A stretch of DNA of 64,000 nt from Exaiptasia diaphana (GCF_001417965.1 NW_018388203.1:540897-604896); one strand, 5' to 3'; positions 52,311 to 63,715 are shown, numbered from the stretch's first letter. The notes: generated by a model from the sequence alone, not told the origin. Made by a program: numbers and translations.

Positions 52311-52834
52311 TTACCGAAAATTCGTAATTCTCGTAATTTTGCTTGATATGCAAGTGTTTCACGTGACCACCAATTAATGAATGAATAAATTTATATGGAA
52401 CACTGTCGATAACTCTGAATGAACAGATATTCCATGTGAATGAGATAACACATACTTTTGATCAATTTCCGTTTCCAGGTGAATTCCGTTAATACTTAGT
52501 ATGCCTTGAATAAAAAAAAACGAAAAACAAAGAAAATGAAGGCGGATTACGGGAAGATCCAACGGGATATCAATCCCGCTAAATTATATGCCGCCAAAAA
52601 TAGTAACATGGTCCAAATAAATACCACGACACAACGCAAAGTGAGCCTTGTGTTTATGCATTGTTATTATAATCAAGATCAATATAATAATCTCGTTGCA
52701 CAAATGGACCTAAGAATTGCTAACATACTTACCTTAATCAAAGCACGGGACACTTTTTTACCATAGTTCTCATGTAGGATGATAGAACTTAAAGCAATCA
52801 ATACTGTTGTAAGTGATCTTCTACTGAGTTCCAT
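45236..52834 (-). CDS. IL-17-receptor-like SEFIR receptor 1
   Basis: IL-17 receptors are type I membrane proteins whose cytoplasmic SEFIR domain recruits Act1-type adaptors. Minus-strand exons: 52834-52733, 51468-51378, 51022-50873, 50497-50403, 50331-50208, 49850-49809, 49696-49530, 48988-48910, 47942-47808, 47359-47288, 47007-46747 and 45582-45236, all in phase, 554 residues. Exon 1 encodes a signal peptide (VLIALSSIIL). Exons 2-8 form a Cys-containing ectodomain with beta-sandwich character. Exon 9 holds the membrane span (VGAVLGIILLVMLLKFYKF). Exons 11-12 form the SEFIR domain: VKVLIIYASCC, then FDIRLDMLNE, RWYETQIKEAEKILVMTS, and the late helix ELDKIMFHLLRI. Exon sizes and phases parallel those of the Ig-bearing paralogue at 54134-63424. 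No specific IL17RA-RE subtype can be claimed. Confidence 0.87.
46214..46687. mobile_element. Tc1/mariner-like MITE family A, interrupted by a family B MITE
   Basis: The left part (GTGCAATATGCAGAGATTAT) and right part (CATAACTTCTGCATATTGCTG) match the ends of the intact family A copy at 19806-20278. The interior is also shared (AAATATCAGAAATTATGG, and TACTTTCTGAAAAAAATATT). The left arm is split by another element at 46259-46526. Intronic in SEFIR receptor 1. Confidence 0.65.
46259..46526. mobile_element. Tc1/mariner-like MITE family B, copy 1
   Basis: It is 268 bases with ends CAGCCTTTTGCAAAAATTAT, inverted at the right, and TA on both sides (46257-46258, 46527-46528). It sits inside an older family A element. 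It shares its length and sequence, in opposite orientation, with the copy at 57571-57838. Confidence 0.8.
47512..47741. mobile_element. hAT-like MITE with 5-bp duplication, copy 1
   Basis: The ends CAGTGGCGGATCCAGG and CCTGGATCCGCCACTG are perfect inverted repeats, and AAGTT flanks both sides (47507-47511, 47742-47746). It is 230 bases, non-coding, and lies in an intron of SEFIR receptor 1. Confidence 0.8.
48233..48756. mobile_element. 524-base MITE with CACTAGTCAAAGTA ends
   Basis: CACTAGTCAAAGTA at the left is perfectly inverted at the right. The pairing extends through a C/G-rich segment into ACAGGGTGGGGA and CATGTGGGG-like parts. CACTA ends suggest the CACTA/EnSpm group, although no clean 3-base duplication is visible because the flanks are themselves palindromic (TG/CA). 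Intronic in SEFIR receptor 1. Confidence 0.65.
50515..50567. repeat. hairpin just upstream of a receptor exon
   Basis: 22-base arms (50515-50536 and 50546-50567, two mismatches) with a 9-base loop lie 18 bases before the acceptor of the exon starting at 50497 on the minus strand, in the branch-point zone. Confidence 0.55.
52276..52313 (+). repeat. (ATTT)n microsatellite
   Basis: About nine ATTT units in intron 1 of SEFIR receptor 1. Confidence 0.8.
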
Positions 52835-54089
52835 TAGTTTGATCTGATCATAGGATCAAAATGTAACATCCTAGTCCAGTAGCTTTATATAATGTTAACA
52901 TTAATTGAACATTAACATGATCAATCAAAGAGGACATGACTCTCTAAACAACTTTAAATATCGATGTTTTGAGAACGTCCAAGCCCATTAGGTTTTGCAG
53001 AGTTGACGTGCGTTTTCATGTTTGACCTGTGCCATTTCTCTGTTATTGGACTCCCTCGAGCACTTATGATTTCGCCACAGGAAGACCGTCAGTCTTAATT
53101 ATCCTGACAGATCTTTACACAGTGGCAGGTATGCGGGAATAACATTTGTTTATACATCGTTTTTATTCCACAACAAAGTGTTCTCAAATATTGTGACATG
53201 CTTTTTATATGAATTACCGGTGATTTTGACAGGCTTCTGGATATCGATCTACCATATAGACTATTCACCTCTCAGTCCCTGTTTGAAACCGACCGTATTA
53301 TAAATACAGGAGTTGTTTGAGAATCAGTGAATTTCGTCTGGAAGACTTCATCTGAAAAACTGGTGTTCATAGATCGTGAACGCCAAATTAGATGTTTTTC
53401 AGACCGAGTCCTATTCTGATCGACAGAAGCACTTTCTATTTGTCCGCTTTTCTAACTTTGCTGATAATAATTTCTATATGTTGGAGCCCTAGAAAGATAG
53501 GACGAAAGGGGTACAAAAGAGCCGGCACTTCGGAAAAAAACTGAATAGGTCATGTTACTGAAAGAACTTTGACAACCTATTTTCATTAAAATTCATTAAT
53601 CAATTTTTTTCAGTCCTGTTTTAGCAGTCATCAAGTTTAGAAGATTCAAGACAATTTTTCTCTACTAAGATTGTTCCAAAATCCCCTTTTCCTCCTCGAG
53701 TCCCTCCGCAATCTCTATGGCTTAGTATATGTATGATCTGATAAGCGAGTCTTAGGTACTATCTACACAATGAATTACTATCATTTTTAAAAGCATCCTG
53801 TGATAAACCTGTCAAGCAACCAGTGAATTCAAACTAGAATCATGAAATTTATCTAACCGACTGACAAACATTTTAGCACTAAGTAAATTAAACGGATTTC
53901 CTTGGTATCTAATAACTTGTTTCAATGACAATGAAAACCAATGTTACCACTTCGATTTCTTTGAGGAGCGCCAGCCCCTCTAAGCCTTTTCCATGTTGGT
54001 ACATTTTCGTAGATCCATTTTCGGAGATCAATACCCCAAACACCATGAAAACTTGATTTAGTTCTGATTCGGAGGAGATGGTGCTGTAA
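52835..54089. other. spacer between the tandem SEFIR receptor genes
   Basis: About 1.25 kb with no coding signal. It must hold the promoter of receptor 1 and the short 3' end of receptor 2, whose minus-strand AATAAA is at 54095-54090, about 40 bases past its stop. Confidence 0.45.
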
Positions 54090-54133
54090 TTTATTTGTTG
54101 TTTGGTTCTTTACATGGTTTACTGACGATCTAT

Positions 54134-57100
54134 CTATGTTGAAAGGGTTGTCATTGCATTGTTCTGATCTTTTGTCACGTGATACTCATTCGCTTCGCTA
54201 ATTGCGCGCAGAAGATCTTCTTTCTTCGAGTTAAATGCCGGTGTTCCGCCTAAAATGGCAATAGGTTGAGTACGATAAGGCTGAATAGCTTCAATTCTTA
54301 GCAAGTGAAAGATGAACCTATCCAGGTCTTTAAGTAACTTGTGAGCAAGCCTTGAGTTGAGAAATGAAGGAAAGTCGGTTTGTTGCCCATTGTACGAGAA
54401 GTATGCCGAGATAAACTTTCGACTGCCTGGCTCTTGACGAATTTCGCCTGCCACGAAGTTGAGTTGTGCTTTAACAGGTAACACTGTTGAATAATTATAT
54501 ATGATAATATCAACCATTTATTTCCAATGTCGCCTTGTTAAAATTTAAATACATTCTTACAATCTTTCGTGGTCTTTGGCGTGTCTCTACAATCGTACAA
54601 TTTCTTCATGTGATGGGACGCCAGAATGACCACGCCGTCGGCATTAGCGACTTCCATTCCATACCATCTAGTAATAAGACAACAAAGAGCGATTATTGCA
54701 TCTTCTAAATGGAATGAAATTAGATGTTATGTCTCTCTAATAGCTACATCCATTTATCAAAGAGTTGGTTGAATTAAATTACATACCTCATTGGATCTGA
54801 GGCTATATCTTGTAAGTGCCACAAGTCAACATTTGCTTCTATGGCGTTGGTTGAATTTAAAAGCTTTGCAAGGCAATGGATCACCCAGTCACACTTATCA
54901 CAGCAACGTGCGTGAATTATGAAAACTCTTTTTTCTGAATTTAGAGACAAGAAATTGCTCAAGTTAGTTTTACAATAAGAAAAGTGCTGTGCACTTTTGG
55001 TTGACAATATACTAGCCGGTAGTCTGTGTTGTTTGGGCATGATAATAGCTCATCATCCATCATGGAAAAACGGCAAAACTATAATGCGCTTAACCTCCAC
55101 ATGCAATTCAGGCAAGCATCTTTCCGTTAATAGTGTAAACCGTAAACCCTCCAGGTGACAAAAGCTTGTCAACCAGGAAGACTCTTAAATGGACTCTTGA
55201 GCCTTATACTGTTATTGGCATATATACGACCATAGATTCACCTTTCATTATTAATGCCCCGTCGTTGTTATCTCCATGTGAATCGTTTGCATTCTGTGGT
55301 AGCTCAAGTTTGACTGAAATAAAAGCCATTATATTTGATACTGATCCTCGTATATGTAAGAGTTACATACCGAGAACGGAGGCAATCAGCCTAATACATC
55401 CCGAGGGCCTTAACTGGCTTATTTCATACTTGAAGAAGTTTTCCAAGCACTGCATGAATATTTTCATTTTTAAATAGGCAAAGAAGCCGTTTTCATAAGA
55501 ATTAAAAACCAAAACCTCGATTAGAAATGTTCCGAAATTTACATTATTGACCATTCCCAACGGGAATAATTTGCATAACCAATTTTCTCGTTAGTCCCAT
55601 GAGACCAATGCTAACAATACACCTTGTAACAAGTAACTGGACAATGTTAAATAACTGTTTTATTCCATATCTGACATCGATTGGTCAGTTAGCATAACGT
55701 GTTAAGTATAGGATTTTCAAAGCTAAGGTTGTGGGTTCGAATCTACTTGGTGTCATTTGAATTTTTCTTTCTTTCTTTCAAGTTTAAAGTTTCAGACGGA
55801 AAATTTCTAAGTTGAACGCAGTAGTAGGTATTCAAGGGCAATATACATTAGTATTCAAGGGCAATATATAGATATTGCCCTCAAATGGGGGCGATATCTA
55901 GATATATCCCTGAAACTTCGATATAAAGCACTTGAATACACAACGAGCTGNGGAATAAGCGAGATACAACACTATGAATAACAAAGAAAACTGAATCAAG
56001 TATGAAATAATGATCATTATATAGTTTGGGCTGCTAGATGCATTACCTGTCCCGCAAAAACGTCTATAAACAAAAAACAGGGCAACAAGTGCCGAACCAA
56101 GGAGAACTCCAAATACAGCAACAATGATCTTCAAATCACTATCGTCACTTCCTGATTTCTTGGGTGATGGAGGTGGTTGAATTGGTACTGAAGTGAAAAA
56201 AATAAGAATGATTTATATTGCATGAAATTGTTTTGCAAAAAGTCTCCATTGGAATGTGTGTCTCATCGTCTCTATCAGGGGGCCCGGTTTATCCGGTCTA
56301 TTCGCATTTACCTGTGTTTTCAGGAAATGCAACAACGATTCTAACTCCCTTGTCGGTCCTCGTATTATTGCTGTCTCTTCCATACACCTGTATAAGATCC
56401 AAACAATCATTTATCTAAATGGAGAAAAAGAAGTTGATCGTTTTCTCACAGGCAGTCCAGGCTATTGTGTAGTCGATCTGAGAAGTGGCTCTAGGGGTTA
56501 TAACCCCTTCCGTTTGCCCTCTCCTCCCTCCCCTAGAGACTGTAACGAGAGTTCGAGTCTCACACTTAGAAATCGATCATTAATTTTTCCTTTTTTTCGT
56601 CTTTATTCTTCATAAGAAAATCCTTTTTAGTCGGGCTAGTTTAAGTTTACCTTTCGCATTCCTATCGTACCAAATTCGTGTTCGTGCAACAGGTGGAACA
56701 AATGCTATAGATATATGCACATTGTTACTTTTTTAGAGATTCCTTTGACTAGTAATTGGTCCATGTACATAAAAACTTCGACAAGCATACTTTAAGTAGG
56801 TTCTTTTCTTTAAACATTGCATTAAAAATTGTTAAATTAGACAAACATGGTAGAGTACGAACATTAAATGTGTGCAACATTTTCCACTATTTACTACAAA
56901 ATAGTGTTAATTAAACAATTGAAATTCAGCAGTATTTAGTGGTATTTATGTTGCACAGTTTTAGTGTTTGTACTCATTTGTTGTTTACAGGACAATTTAG
57001 GCATATTCACGACTTTCCATACTCAGGTTCAGTGACCACGAACAAAGCATAGAACCGAGGCGTCAAGGTACAGTGAGCATAAAAGAAATGATCTGTGATC

Positions 57101-57473
57101 AGTGTTCCTTGACGCCTCGGTTCAATGCTTTGTTCGTGGTCACTGAACCTGAGTATGGAAAGTCGTGAATTTTGACCTAGGCGCTCTTAGAGCGTGAAGT
57201 CGAGCTAGATATTTTGGAAAGACAGAGATAAGAAAGAGAAAGACAGTGAAAGAGTTTCAACACGAATAGATATAATTCATATCTCCAAGCGACCATGTAA
57301 TATTCTGTCTAACATATAATTATATGTGATGAAGCAATGGTTCGAACTGCGTAATGAATATAATCGTCGCAGTGTAAAATAATCTAAGCGATTATTAATA
57401 AATGTATGGATGGTTTCACCCAATAAAATGACCGCTCGCCAATATAGTTGGTTTCATAGCTCAATTGGTAGAA

Positions 57474-57507
<34 letters not shown>

Positions 57508-60500
57508 TTCTCGTTGAAGCCAGAAAAACGTTTTCGGGCGATCTATACATTTGTATTCATTACACATATACAGCCTTTTGCAAAAATTATGAGAATTGTC
57601 TAAATATCTAAATATCATAATATCCATATCCATATATTGTCCAGAACACGCGGGTTTGCTAGAATAATTCATTGTTGACATCGAGAAAATGTTCAGAACT
57701 ACGGATAAGTCTGTCGCCAAAAAAAAACTAAACTACAAAGACAAGGGACTAAGGGCATCGCGCGGGATTACCCATCATGCACTCGATATTATGATATTTA
57801 GATATTTCGACAATTCTCATAATTTTAGCAAAAGGCTGTAATTATCAATATATGGAAGTAAGTTATGGCGTAGCTAGAATAATTACCTTTATGGAATAGT
57901 TGTATCTTTGGCATTCTTCATTTAGATGTATTGTATAGTTAAAAGCCTTTTTGAAAAAAGATAAAATATGTTCGTGTTTATATGTCTTCATAATTTAACC
58001 AATTGCGTTCGTTATTAAATACTTACTTCTGAAATTGGATGTTGATTGAACGTCGCCTCATCGGTACATTTTTGACTATTGAAGAGTTGTAGATTGGACC
58101 AGTAAATAGTGAAGCGGTTTAAAGAAATCCCGTTTTCTGGGCACTGAACCTTCCATGACAGAAGAATCTTTCCCTCATCAGCGACTAGTGTGCTGTTTTC
58201 ATCTGATAGTAAGCCTGTCCGGCAAAAGAAATTGTCTGGTCATTCGGTAATTGTCTGAATTACGAATTTGATTGAGCACTGCTTCTTGTAATTATGCCCG
58301 GGACTATAATGAATTCATTATGCACCATAAACTGATGTCGTTTGTTTGATCAATTTGCCTAGAAACACTTAATATATCGATTTTAGAAGTCTGTACGCAC
58401 ATTTACTGCACATTAGAGAAATAACAGAAAACTAGATAAGTACAACTTACAGCATGCCGCTGATTCCAGTTTAAACTTCTCATATTGACATTTCTCTGAA
58501 AAGTAATGATTTAAAAACGATATTTTTCCAGGAAATAATTGTTTGATCGTTTTTTAATTTGTCTTCTAGAACTCATTAATAATTCATTCACTATTGGGTC
58601 ACATGAGGGGCCTTTATATCACGATAAAGCACTGATGTTTTATTAATCAGTTCTGATATCAGATACATAGAACTGATGTTTTATTAATCAGTTCTATATC
58701 AGATATAAGGAACTGATGTTCAAGTTCATCAGCGCTTTATCGCAACCCAGCACAAGCAAAGGTCTCAGTTATGATGCATGGACCGCGGAGCAGGGGGGGG
58801 GGGGGGGGGGGGGGGGCTACAGGACCCCCAATAATTTTTCCGACATTTTGATTTTTTTTAAATAAAGAAGCGAAGAGCCTCCTTATGAAATTTCACCATA
58901 TATATTCTATAAAAATTGTGTAAAAACTGAACGTGAACAATTAAAATTGAAGCTTTTTTGCGAAGTCTTTAGGATTTATTGATAATATCGCTGACCGTGT
59001 GTGCGGTAAAAATGTCTTTGATAACGCCTCAAAACGCTGGAAATGACCCTAGTACCTCCTCGCCGCTAGCCGCCCCCCAAACAAATTCACGCTCCGCGGT
59101 CCATGTAATGTCGCATCATAGACCTTTGCTAGGTTTTAATAAATCAGCTTTCATCGATGTGCAGACATGTAATTAGCATAGACTAGCCATTGTTCCGTGT
59201 GGGATCAAAATTCTTTCAATTGTGGCACAACGCACATGCTCATTAGAAGTTTAATAGATAAAACACACAGTCTCGTTTTATTTAAACAACACAACAATTA
59301 GAATAAAGATGTTACATTCCGAAACAGAATATGTTTTTTCAATCATCATTGTTACCTTTTATCTTGATTTTCAGTTTGTGAAATGTATTAGAAGGCAGAC
59401 TCCGCAGTTTTACGTTATATTCTGCACCAAACTTGAGATTCATAAAATTCCAATATGTTAAATCCTATGTAAAACGATGTAATCAAAGCAATCGGTCATG
59501 AGTGCGTCAGTTATAAAAGAATCTGGCTGACCATATTCTTTAAATTACTCGTCAACTAAAATTATAAAAGTCAAATTAAAGTTGTTCATTGTTAAGACCT
59601 AAAGAAAACAACAAAGTTATTTTCATTAAAAGGTTTCCCAGGAAGAATTCTAATTCTAAAACTCTATTTAAATGTTATTCAGTGACATTGTGAAAACGTT
59701 TTGGAACTGAATGTTGTATGATTCATGCAAATGGTTTTGTTGTTGTCTTTATTTATTTACAACTGAACAACGTTAATGGATTGATTGTATTTACAAAGTA
59801 CAGCCTGGCCCTTACAAACGATGATTATTGGCTATATATTTACGTTATATTGGATGTTAGAGAAATGTCAAACATATTTTTTATGTTACTCTATCTTACT
59901 TTTTGGTAAATCTCGACGCACTGTCGTTCTCCAAGATCTCCTCTATGACCAACAAGTTCAAGGTCATATCCCCACAAATCATTGTTGCCTGTAATAAATG
60001 AATGAATAAATTAACTTAGAAATCGAAAAGAAGAATTTATTTATGTTTATAAAATACTGTTATCTCCGGGATTTGATAAAGATTTGAGTGATCAAATATC
60101 TTAAGCTCAAGATTAATGAATTTCAAAAACGTACACTTTTTAGCATGATTATCCATGAAGTTCGCATTTTAACTTTTGATCTGTTTATGGCACTACAGGC
60201 ATGTTTCAATTATGGAATAGAGGCATATAACATCTTAAGTTGGAACATATCTAACTCTGAACCAGGCGCGTAGCGTGGGCGTTTTGGCTAGTACGCACAT
60301 GTTAGGGACCGCGACACATATTTTGGATTAGGGGGGCTAACGACCGCCGAAGACGGGAGTATTATGTGCGGTCGGAGATCATCCCCGGGAAATTTTGAAA
60401 TGCGATTTCAAGCCTTTTGAGGGGCGTCGAGAATATAAAAAAGGCATTAAATCCCCAAAATTTCAATATTTCCTTGCTACTAGTGCGTATATGAGTATAA

Positions 60501-63424
60501 AAGGACGCGACGCGCCTGTGAACATATAGAACAAGATGTCAATGTAACGCGAAAGAAGTCATGCATGTTCCTAATCAGATTACCTGTTCTTGGCATTTTC
60601 CATCCAGCTTGTATGACTGGTTTGCGTTTGTGAAGAAACTCGATTACTTTAAAATCTTGTGGAACTCCAGCAAAGGATGAACACTTTTCGAAATTTAAAG
60701 CTTGGGTGCAATAGGTTAATGCTACGAGTTACAGCATAGAAAAATATTATAAATAAATTTTGCAAAACTAAAGAAAAATTTGCTGCACATGTATATTAAT
60801 TCCAATCATAATTAACTTTCCAAAATAATAAAATGTCGAGAAATACTTTATCTAATTCTCATCAAACAAATGATAAAAATAGTTACGTTTTGTGCCAGAT
60901 CTTTTTGGACATTCATCAGATGCTATAATAGAAGAAAATTAAGAATAGCAGATATTTTCAAAGTGCACTTATCGACGGTGTGTTCCTTATAAAGAAGGCT
61001 GATTAAGTTTTCCCATTGTACACCGTTACTCATGCGCCCCCTCCCCCCGAGCTCATGTACGGATTGTTTAATCTCCAAACTTCAGTTTCTAAAATGCAGA
61101 AGTAATGCAGACAAATAGAATGATCTCTTACCTGGCGTGTGACGTTTTGGTCTACATCCACTCTTCTTATCTGAAATATCATAAAACCAAGTTATGCCGG
61201 CTCCCTATCTCTCGTGTCCCGAACTCAATGAAAATTTTTCCAATCTTTCAGGGCCGGATCCAGCAGGTGGCTCCTTGTTTTGTATCTTCAATAGTTATGA
61301 TTTGCACCCCCTCCTCAGAGTCCCGCACCACTCCTTGGGGGAAATCCTGGATCCACCCCTGTCTTTTGTTTCGTGCTTTGTGTTTCCAAAATTGAACCCC
61401 AGCTTTTATCATCTTATACTATTACCAATAACCTCATGTAGCTTGTAAAAATAGAATACAATTATTTCGTCCTAATTGAAAGATATCTAATACGATAACT
61501 AACCTTTCTTGACAATAACCCTCCAAGATGTTGTAATGTCGTTCACCGAACATGAATACGTGCCACCATCTTGAATCATCACTTTTGATATCTTGAGTAT
61601 CTCTTTTCTATGACGTCGTTTAATTGAAAACTTTGCCGTCTCTTGGGTATGGTTCAGTAGCTTTCCATTAATGTACCATTGCACATTTTCAGAGAGTCTG
61701 ATTGGGCATCTCAGTTTGCAATTAGCACCAATGCTAGCTAGGATAGTTTTGATCTGTATTTTCTAAAAGGCATTCAATAATATTCGCTTAAAAGTCTTAG
61801 GATCTGAATATTTGAAGCGGATTATAGGTTGTTTGTTTTTGGTCGGTCACGTGTCACCAGGGGAAAAAAGCAAAAGAAACCAGCCTGCTTCTTTCAATGA
61901 GACTCTCAGATAGAATTGGACATGAAAAAGACCTAATCGATCAAGTCGACGATCGCCGGGTCCATCTATAATGCCCAAAATTTTCATCTTTGACATCTTT
62001 GCCAAACAGGGTTAATATTGAAGTCAAAAGCAGAAACACTCCTTAGTTTCCCCTCGAGTCAAAAGCCACTCCACATCTAAAATCTAATTCTGATGCATGT
62101 AAAATTATTTCAAGCCGCAAGGTGATTTCTTCTTAAAATACGCGTCCTCATAGTTGTGCTCACTCAAAATACCAGTCAGCAGTATGTAGATCTTTTGCGA
62201 TCTCGTGCGGTGGCTATCCACTGTAACAAAAAATGCCTGCCTTAAATTGCCTTAACCACGCCGCATTTTTTTTACCTTTGTAAAATCTCACTGAAGTTCA
62301 AGGCCGGTGAATCTCGAGGATTTGATAAACTTTTATCAAAATATAATATTGTTTTAATTGATAGAAACATTTGTAGGTTTTATTCTGTAGTCAGTAACCT
62401 GAGTATTTTCTGCTACAATTCACCCTACGCTGACAGTCCCCTACGCAAAAAAAAATATGTATACCATTGTGATGACTATAAAAAGACTTTTTGAAAATAC
62501 TCATTAATTTTCGTTTGATTGTAACTCAGATTACCTGTGGGTACTTGTATGCAATGATGTTCGAGAGAAAACAAGTACTAGATTGATTGTCGGTACCTGT
62601 TTACAGTTTACGGCGAAAGAAGAGTAATTGTACAATAAATAATGTAAATAGATTGCGTACCCTGTCGGCAGGCGATAATTTGAAAATATCATATATGCCT
62701 CGAGATAGTTCGTGAGCTGAGTATTTCGGCTTTCCCTAATTATAGTTGCAGTTAGTTGTGTTTCGGTCCTTTTTGAGGCTTTCTAATAGCATCATACAAA
62801 TTTTTCATCGATTTTATTAGGAAAGCCCGTGATATTGTCTTTTCTTATTTTCTTTGATTACGTTTTCAACTTAATTTGGATATACACAATCCTTTTCAGC
62901 GGTCAAATGTTGACCTCTGTATACATAAATTTAAAACCGTACGCAAAACTAGAGCTAAAAACAATAGAACAAACTCCACACTGGATATCCAACAATTTGG
63001 CGAATATTTTCTATGAAATTTAAGTGTCTTGGGTTTCTATCTATAAGAAAATATACAACAGGAAGTTTGACAAACTTTAATAATTTCTTAGGGACAACAT
63101 TGTGTTCCTTGATTTGCGAATACATACCGAGTTTCAAAGCTAAGTAATATGTCCTGATTGAAAAAAAAATGTTTGTTTGAAAAAAATTCAATTAAAATCG
63201 AATTGAGTTTGAATTTTTTAGGCTATAACCATGACAAAAGAAAGAGTAGTTGATGAACTAACAATTGATAGGAAGTCGAAAGCAAGTGTTTGATATAGCA
63301 TCATTCTTACCTTACTACGACCCATCGTAGGCAAAGATTTAGGCAGACCTCGGGTTGTGCCTATGGATGTCGTGAGATAAGGTACAAGCAAAACCCAAGT
63401 GAACAGTTGACGATATGAAGTCAT
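54134..63424 (-). CDS. Ig-containing IL-17-receptor-like SEFIR receptor 2
   Basis: Tandem paralogue of receptor 1, with an added Ig domain. Minus-strand exons: 63424-63311, 61753-61504, 61170-61132, 60922-60887, 60721-60584, 59988-59900, 59464-59356, 58495-58451, 58214-58027, 57946-57887, 56387-56312, 56187-56047, 55313-55242, 54934-54787, 54667-54561 and 54483-54134, all in phase, 653 residues. Exon 1 encodes a signal peptide (WVLLVPYLTTSIG). Exon 2 is an Ig domain with C-x-L-R-C, VQWYINGK, and the DGGTYSCSV end motif. Two tiny exons supply Cys/Lys-rich linkers. A fibronectin-like ectodomain follows, then the span VAVFGVLLGSALVALFFVY, and a three-exon SEFIR domain: RVFIIHARCCDKCDWVIHCL, VDLWHLQDI, RWYGMEVANADGVVILAS and LDRFIFHLLRIEA. 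Human IL17RD likewise combines Ig-like and FN3 folds with SEFIR, but orthology is unproven. Confidence 0.88.
55673..55754 (+). repeat. tRNA-like SINE head
   Basis: GACATCG and TGGTGTC at the two ends can pair as an acceptor stem, TGGTCAGTTAGCATAACG resembles an A box, and GGTTCGAATCT is a good B box. The cloverleaf is imperfect and a pyrimidine-rich tail follows, so a tRNA-derived SINE is more likely than a working tRNA gene. Confidence 0.45.
57005..57170. repeat. long near-perfect inverted repeat (64-bp arms)
   Basis: Arms 57005-57068 and 57107-57170 match with a single mismatch around a 38-base loop. They contain CAGGTTCAGTGACCACGAAC and its inverse. No coding content and no clear target duplication. 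The element lies in the receptor 2 intron between 57887 and 56387; its transcript would form a long hairpin. Confidence 0.85.
57283..57345. repeat. end fragment of the CTCACT-core fold-back family
   Basis: CCATGTAATATTCTGTCTAA and ATATAATTATATG resemble the outer ends of the copy at 2371-2525, in inverted order. Fragment only. Confidence 0.4.
57450..57521 (+). repeat. tRNA-derived SINE head (Ala-like anticodon GGC)
   Basis: The 72 bases fold as a tRNA: a seven-pair acceptor stem GGTTTCA/TGAAGCC, an A box in TAGCTCAATTGGTAGAAC, and a B box in GGTTCGATTC. The anticodon loop CCGGCAT would give GGC but lacks T at position 33 and the stem has a mismatch, so a functional tRNA is unlikely. It is most likely the head of a SINE, which runs up to the MITE beginning at 57571. 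Confidence 0.6.
57571..57838. mobile_element. Tc1/mariner-like MITE family B, copy 2
   Basis: 268 bases, ends CAGCCTTTTGCAAAAATTAT and its inverse, TA on both sides. The interior is highly similar to the copy at 46259-46526 but in opposite orientation. Intronic in SEFIR receptor 2. Confidence 0.8.
58622..58742. repeat. tandem 41-bp units inside a hairpin
   Basis: CGATAAAGC at 58622 is inverted as GCGCTTTATCG at the right end. Between them a unit containing AACTGATGTTTTATTAATCA repeats at about 41-base spacing (starts near 58632, 58673 and 58713). Each unit is itself partly palindromic. Confidence 0.65.
58756..59129. mobile_element. nested inverted-repeat element with a 24-G run
   Basis: Outer inverted ends GCAAAGGTCT...ATGATGC (58756-58777) and GCATCATAGACCTTTGC (59113-59129) enclose inner ends CATGGACCGCGGAGC (58777-58791) and its exact inverse (59091-59105). 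Just inside the left inner end is an unbroken run of 24 G (58793-58816). Non-coding; intronic in SEFIR receptor 2. Confidence 0.6.
60263..60518. mobile_element. hAT-like MITE with 5-bp duplication, copy 2
   Basis: Ends CAGGCGCGT and its near inverse CGCGCCTG, with TGAAC duplicated on both sides (60258-60262, 60519-60523). 256 bases; intronic in SEFIR receptor 2. Confidence 0.7.
61249..61361. mobile_element. hAT-like MITE with 5-bp duplication, copy 3
   Basis: Ends CAGGGCCGGATCCAG and CTGGATCCACCCCTG, with TCTTT on both sides (61244-61248, 61362-61366). 113 bases; lies between the Ig exon and the following small exon of SEFIR receptor 2. Confidence 0.7.
61754..63310. other. intron 1 of SEFIR receptor 2
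   Basis: AT-rich intron of about 1.56 kb. No open exon with matching splice sites or recognisable repeat was found. Confidence 0.5.
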
Positions 63425-63674
63425 GGTGGCAGCTTAGAGAACGTTTGCTGGATAAAAATCATATGCAAAGCGATCAAGCGATAAACTGTCAATCATTCTT
63501 AGAATGTTGCTATGCATGATGGTCATAGGAAAGATTTAATATATGATAGCAATTCTAATCCAATATACGGAAACTTGGTTGCAATTTGGCCATTTATTAC
63601 GATCTTCCTTAACTTACTGCTCCGTGCTTTTTCTCAAATCCGGTTTATTTAGAGATATTCGTTTTCGTTGCATA

Positions 63675-63715
<41 letters not shown>

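Noticed and set aside
54298-54513. Alternative-frame open stretch over the last exon of SEFIR receptor 2
   Set aside because: Shadow of the SEFIR coding exon in another frame.
57450-57521. Functional tRNA-Ala gene
   Set aside because: The anticodon loop lacks T33, the anticodon stem has a mismatch, and similar tRNA-derived SINE heads occur elsewhere in the window.
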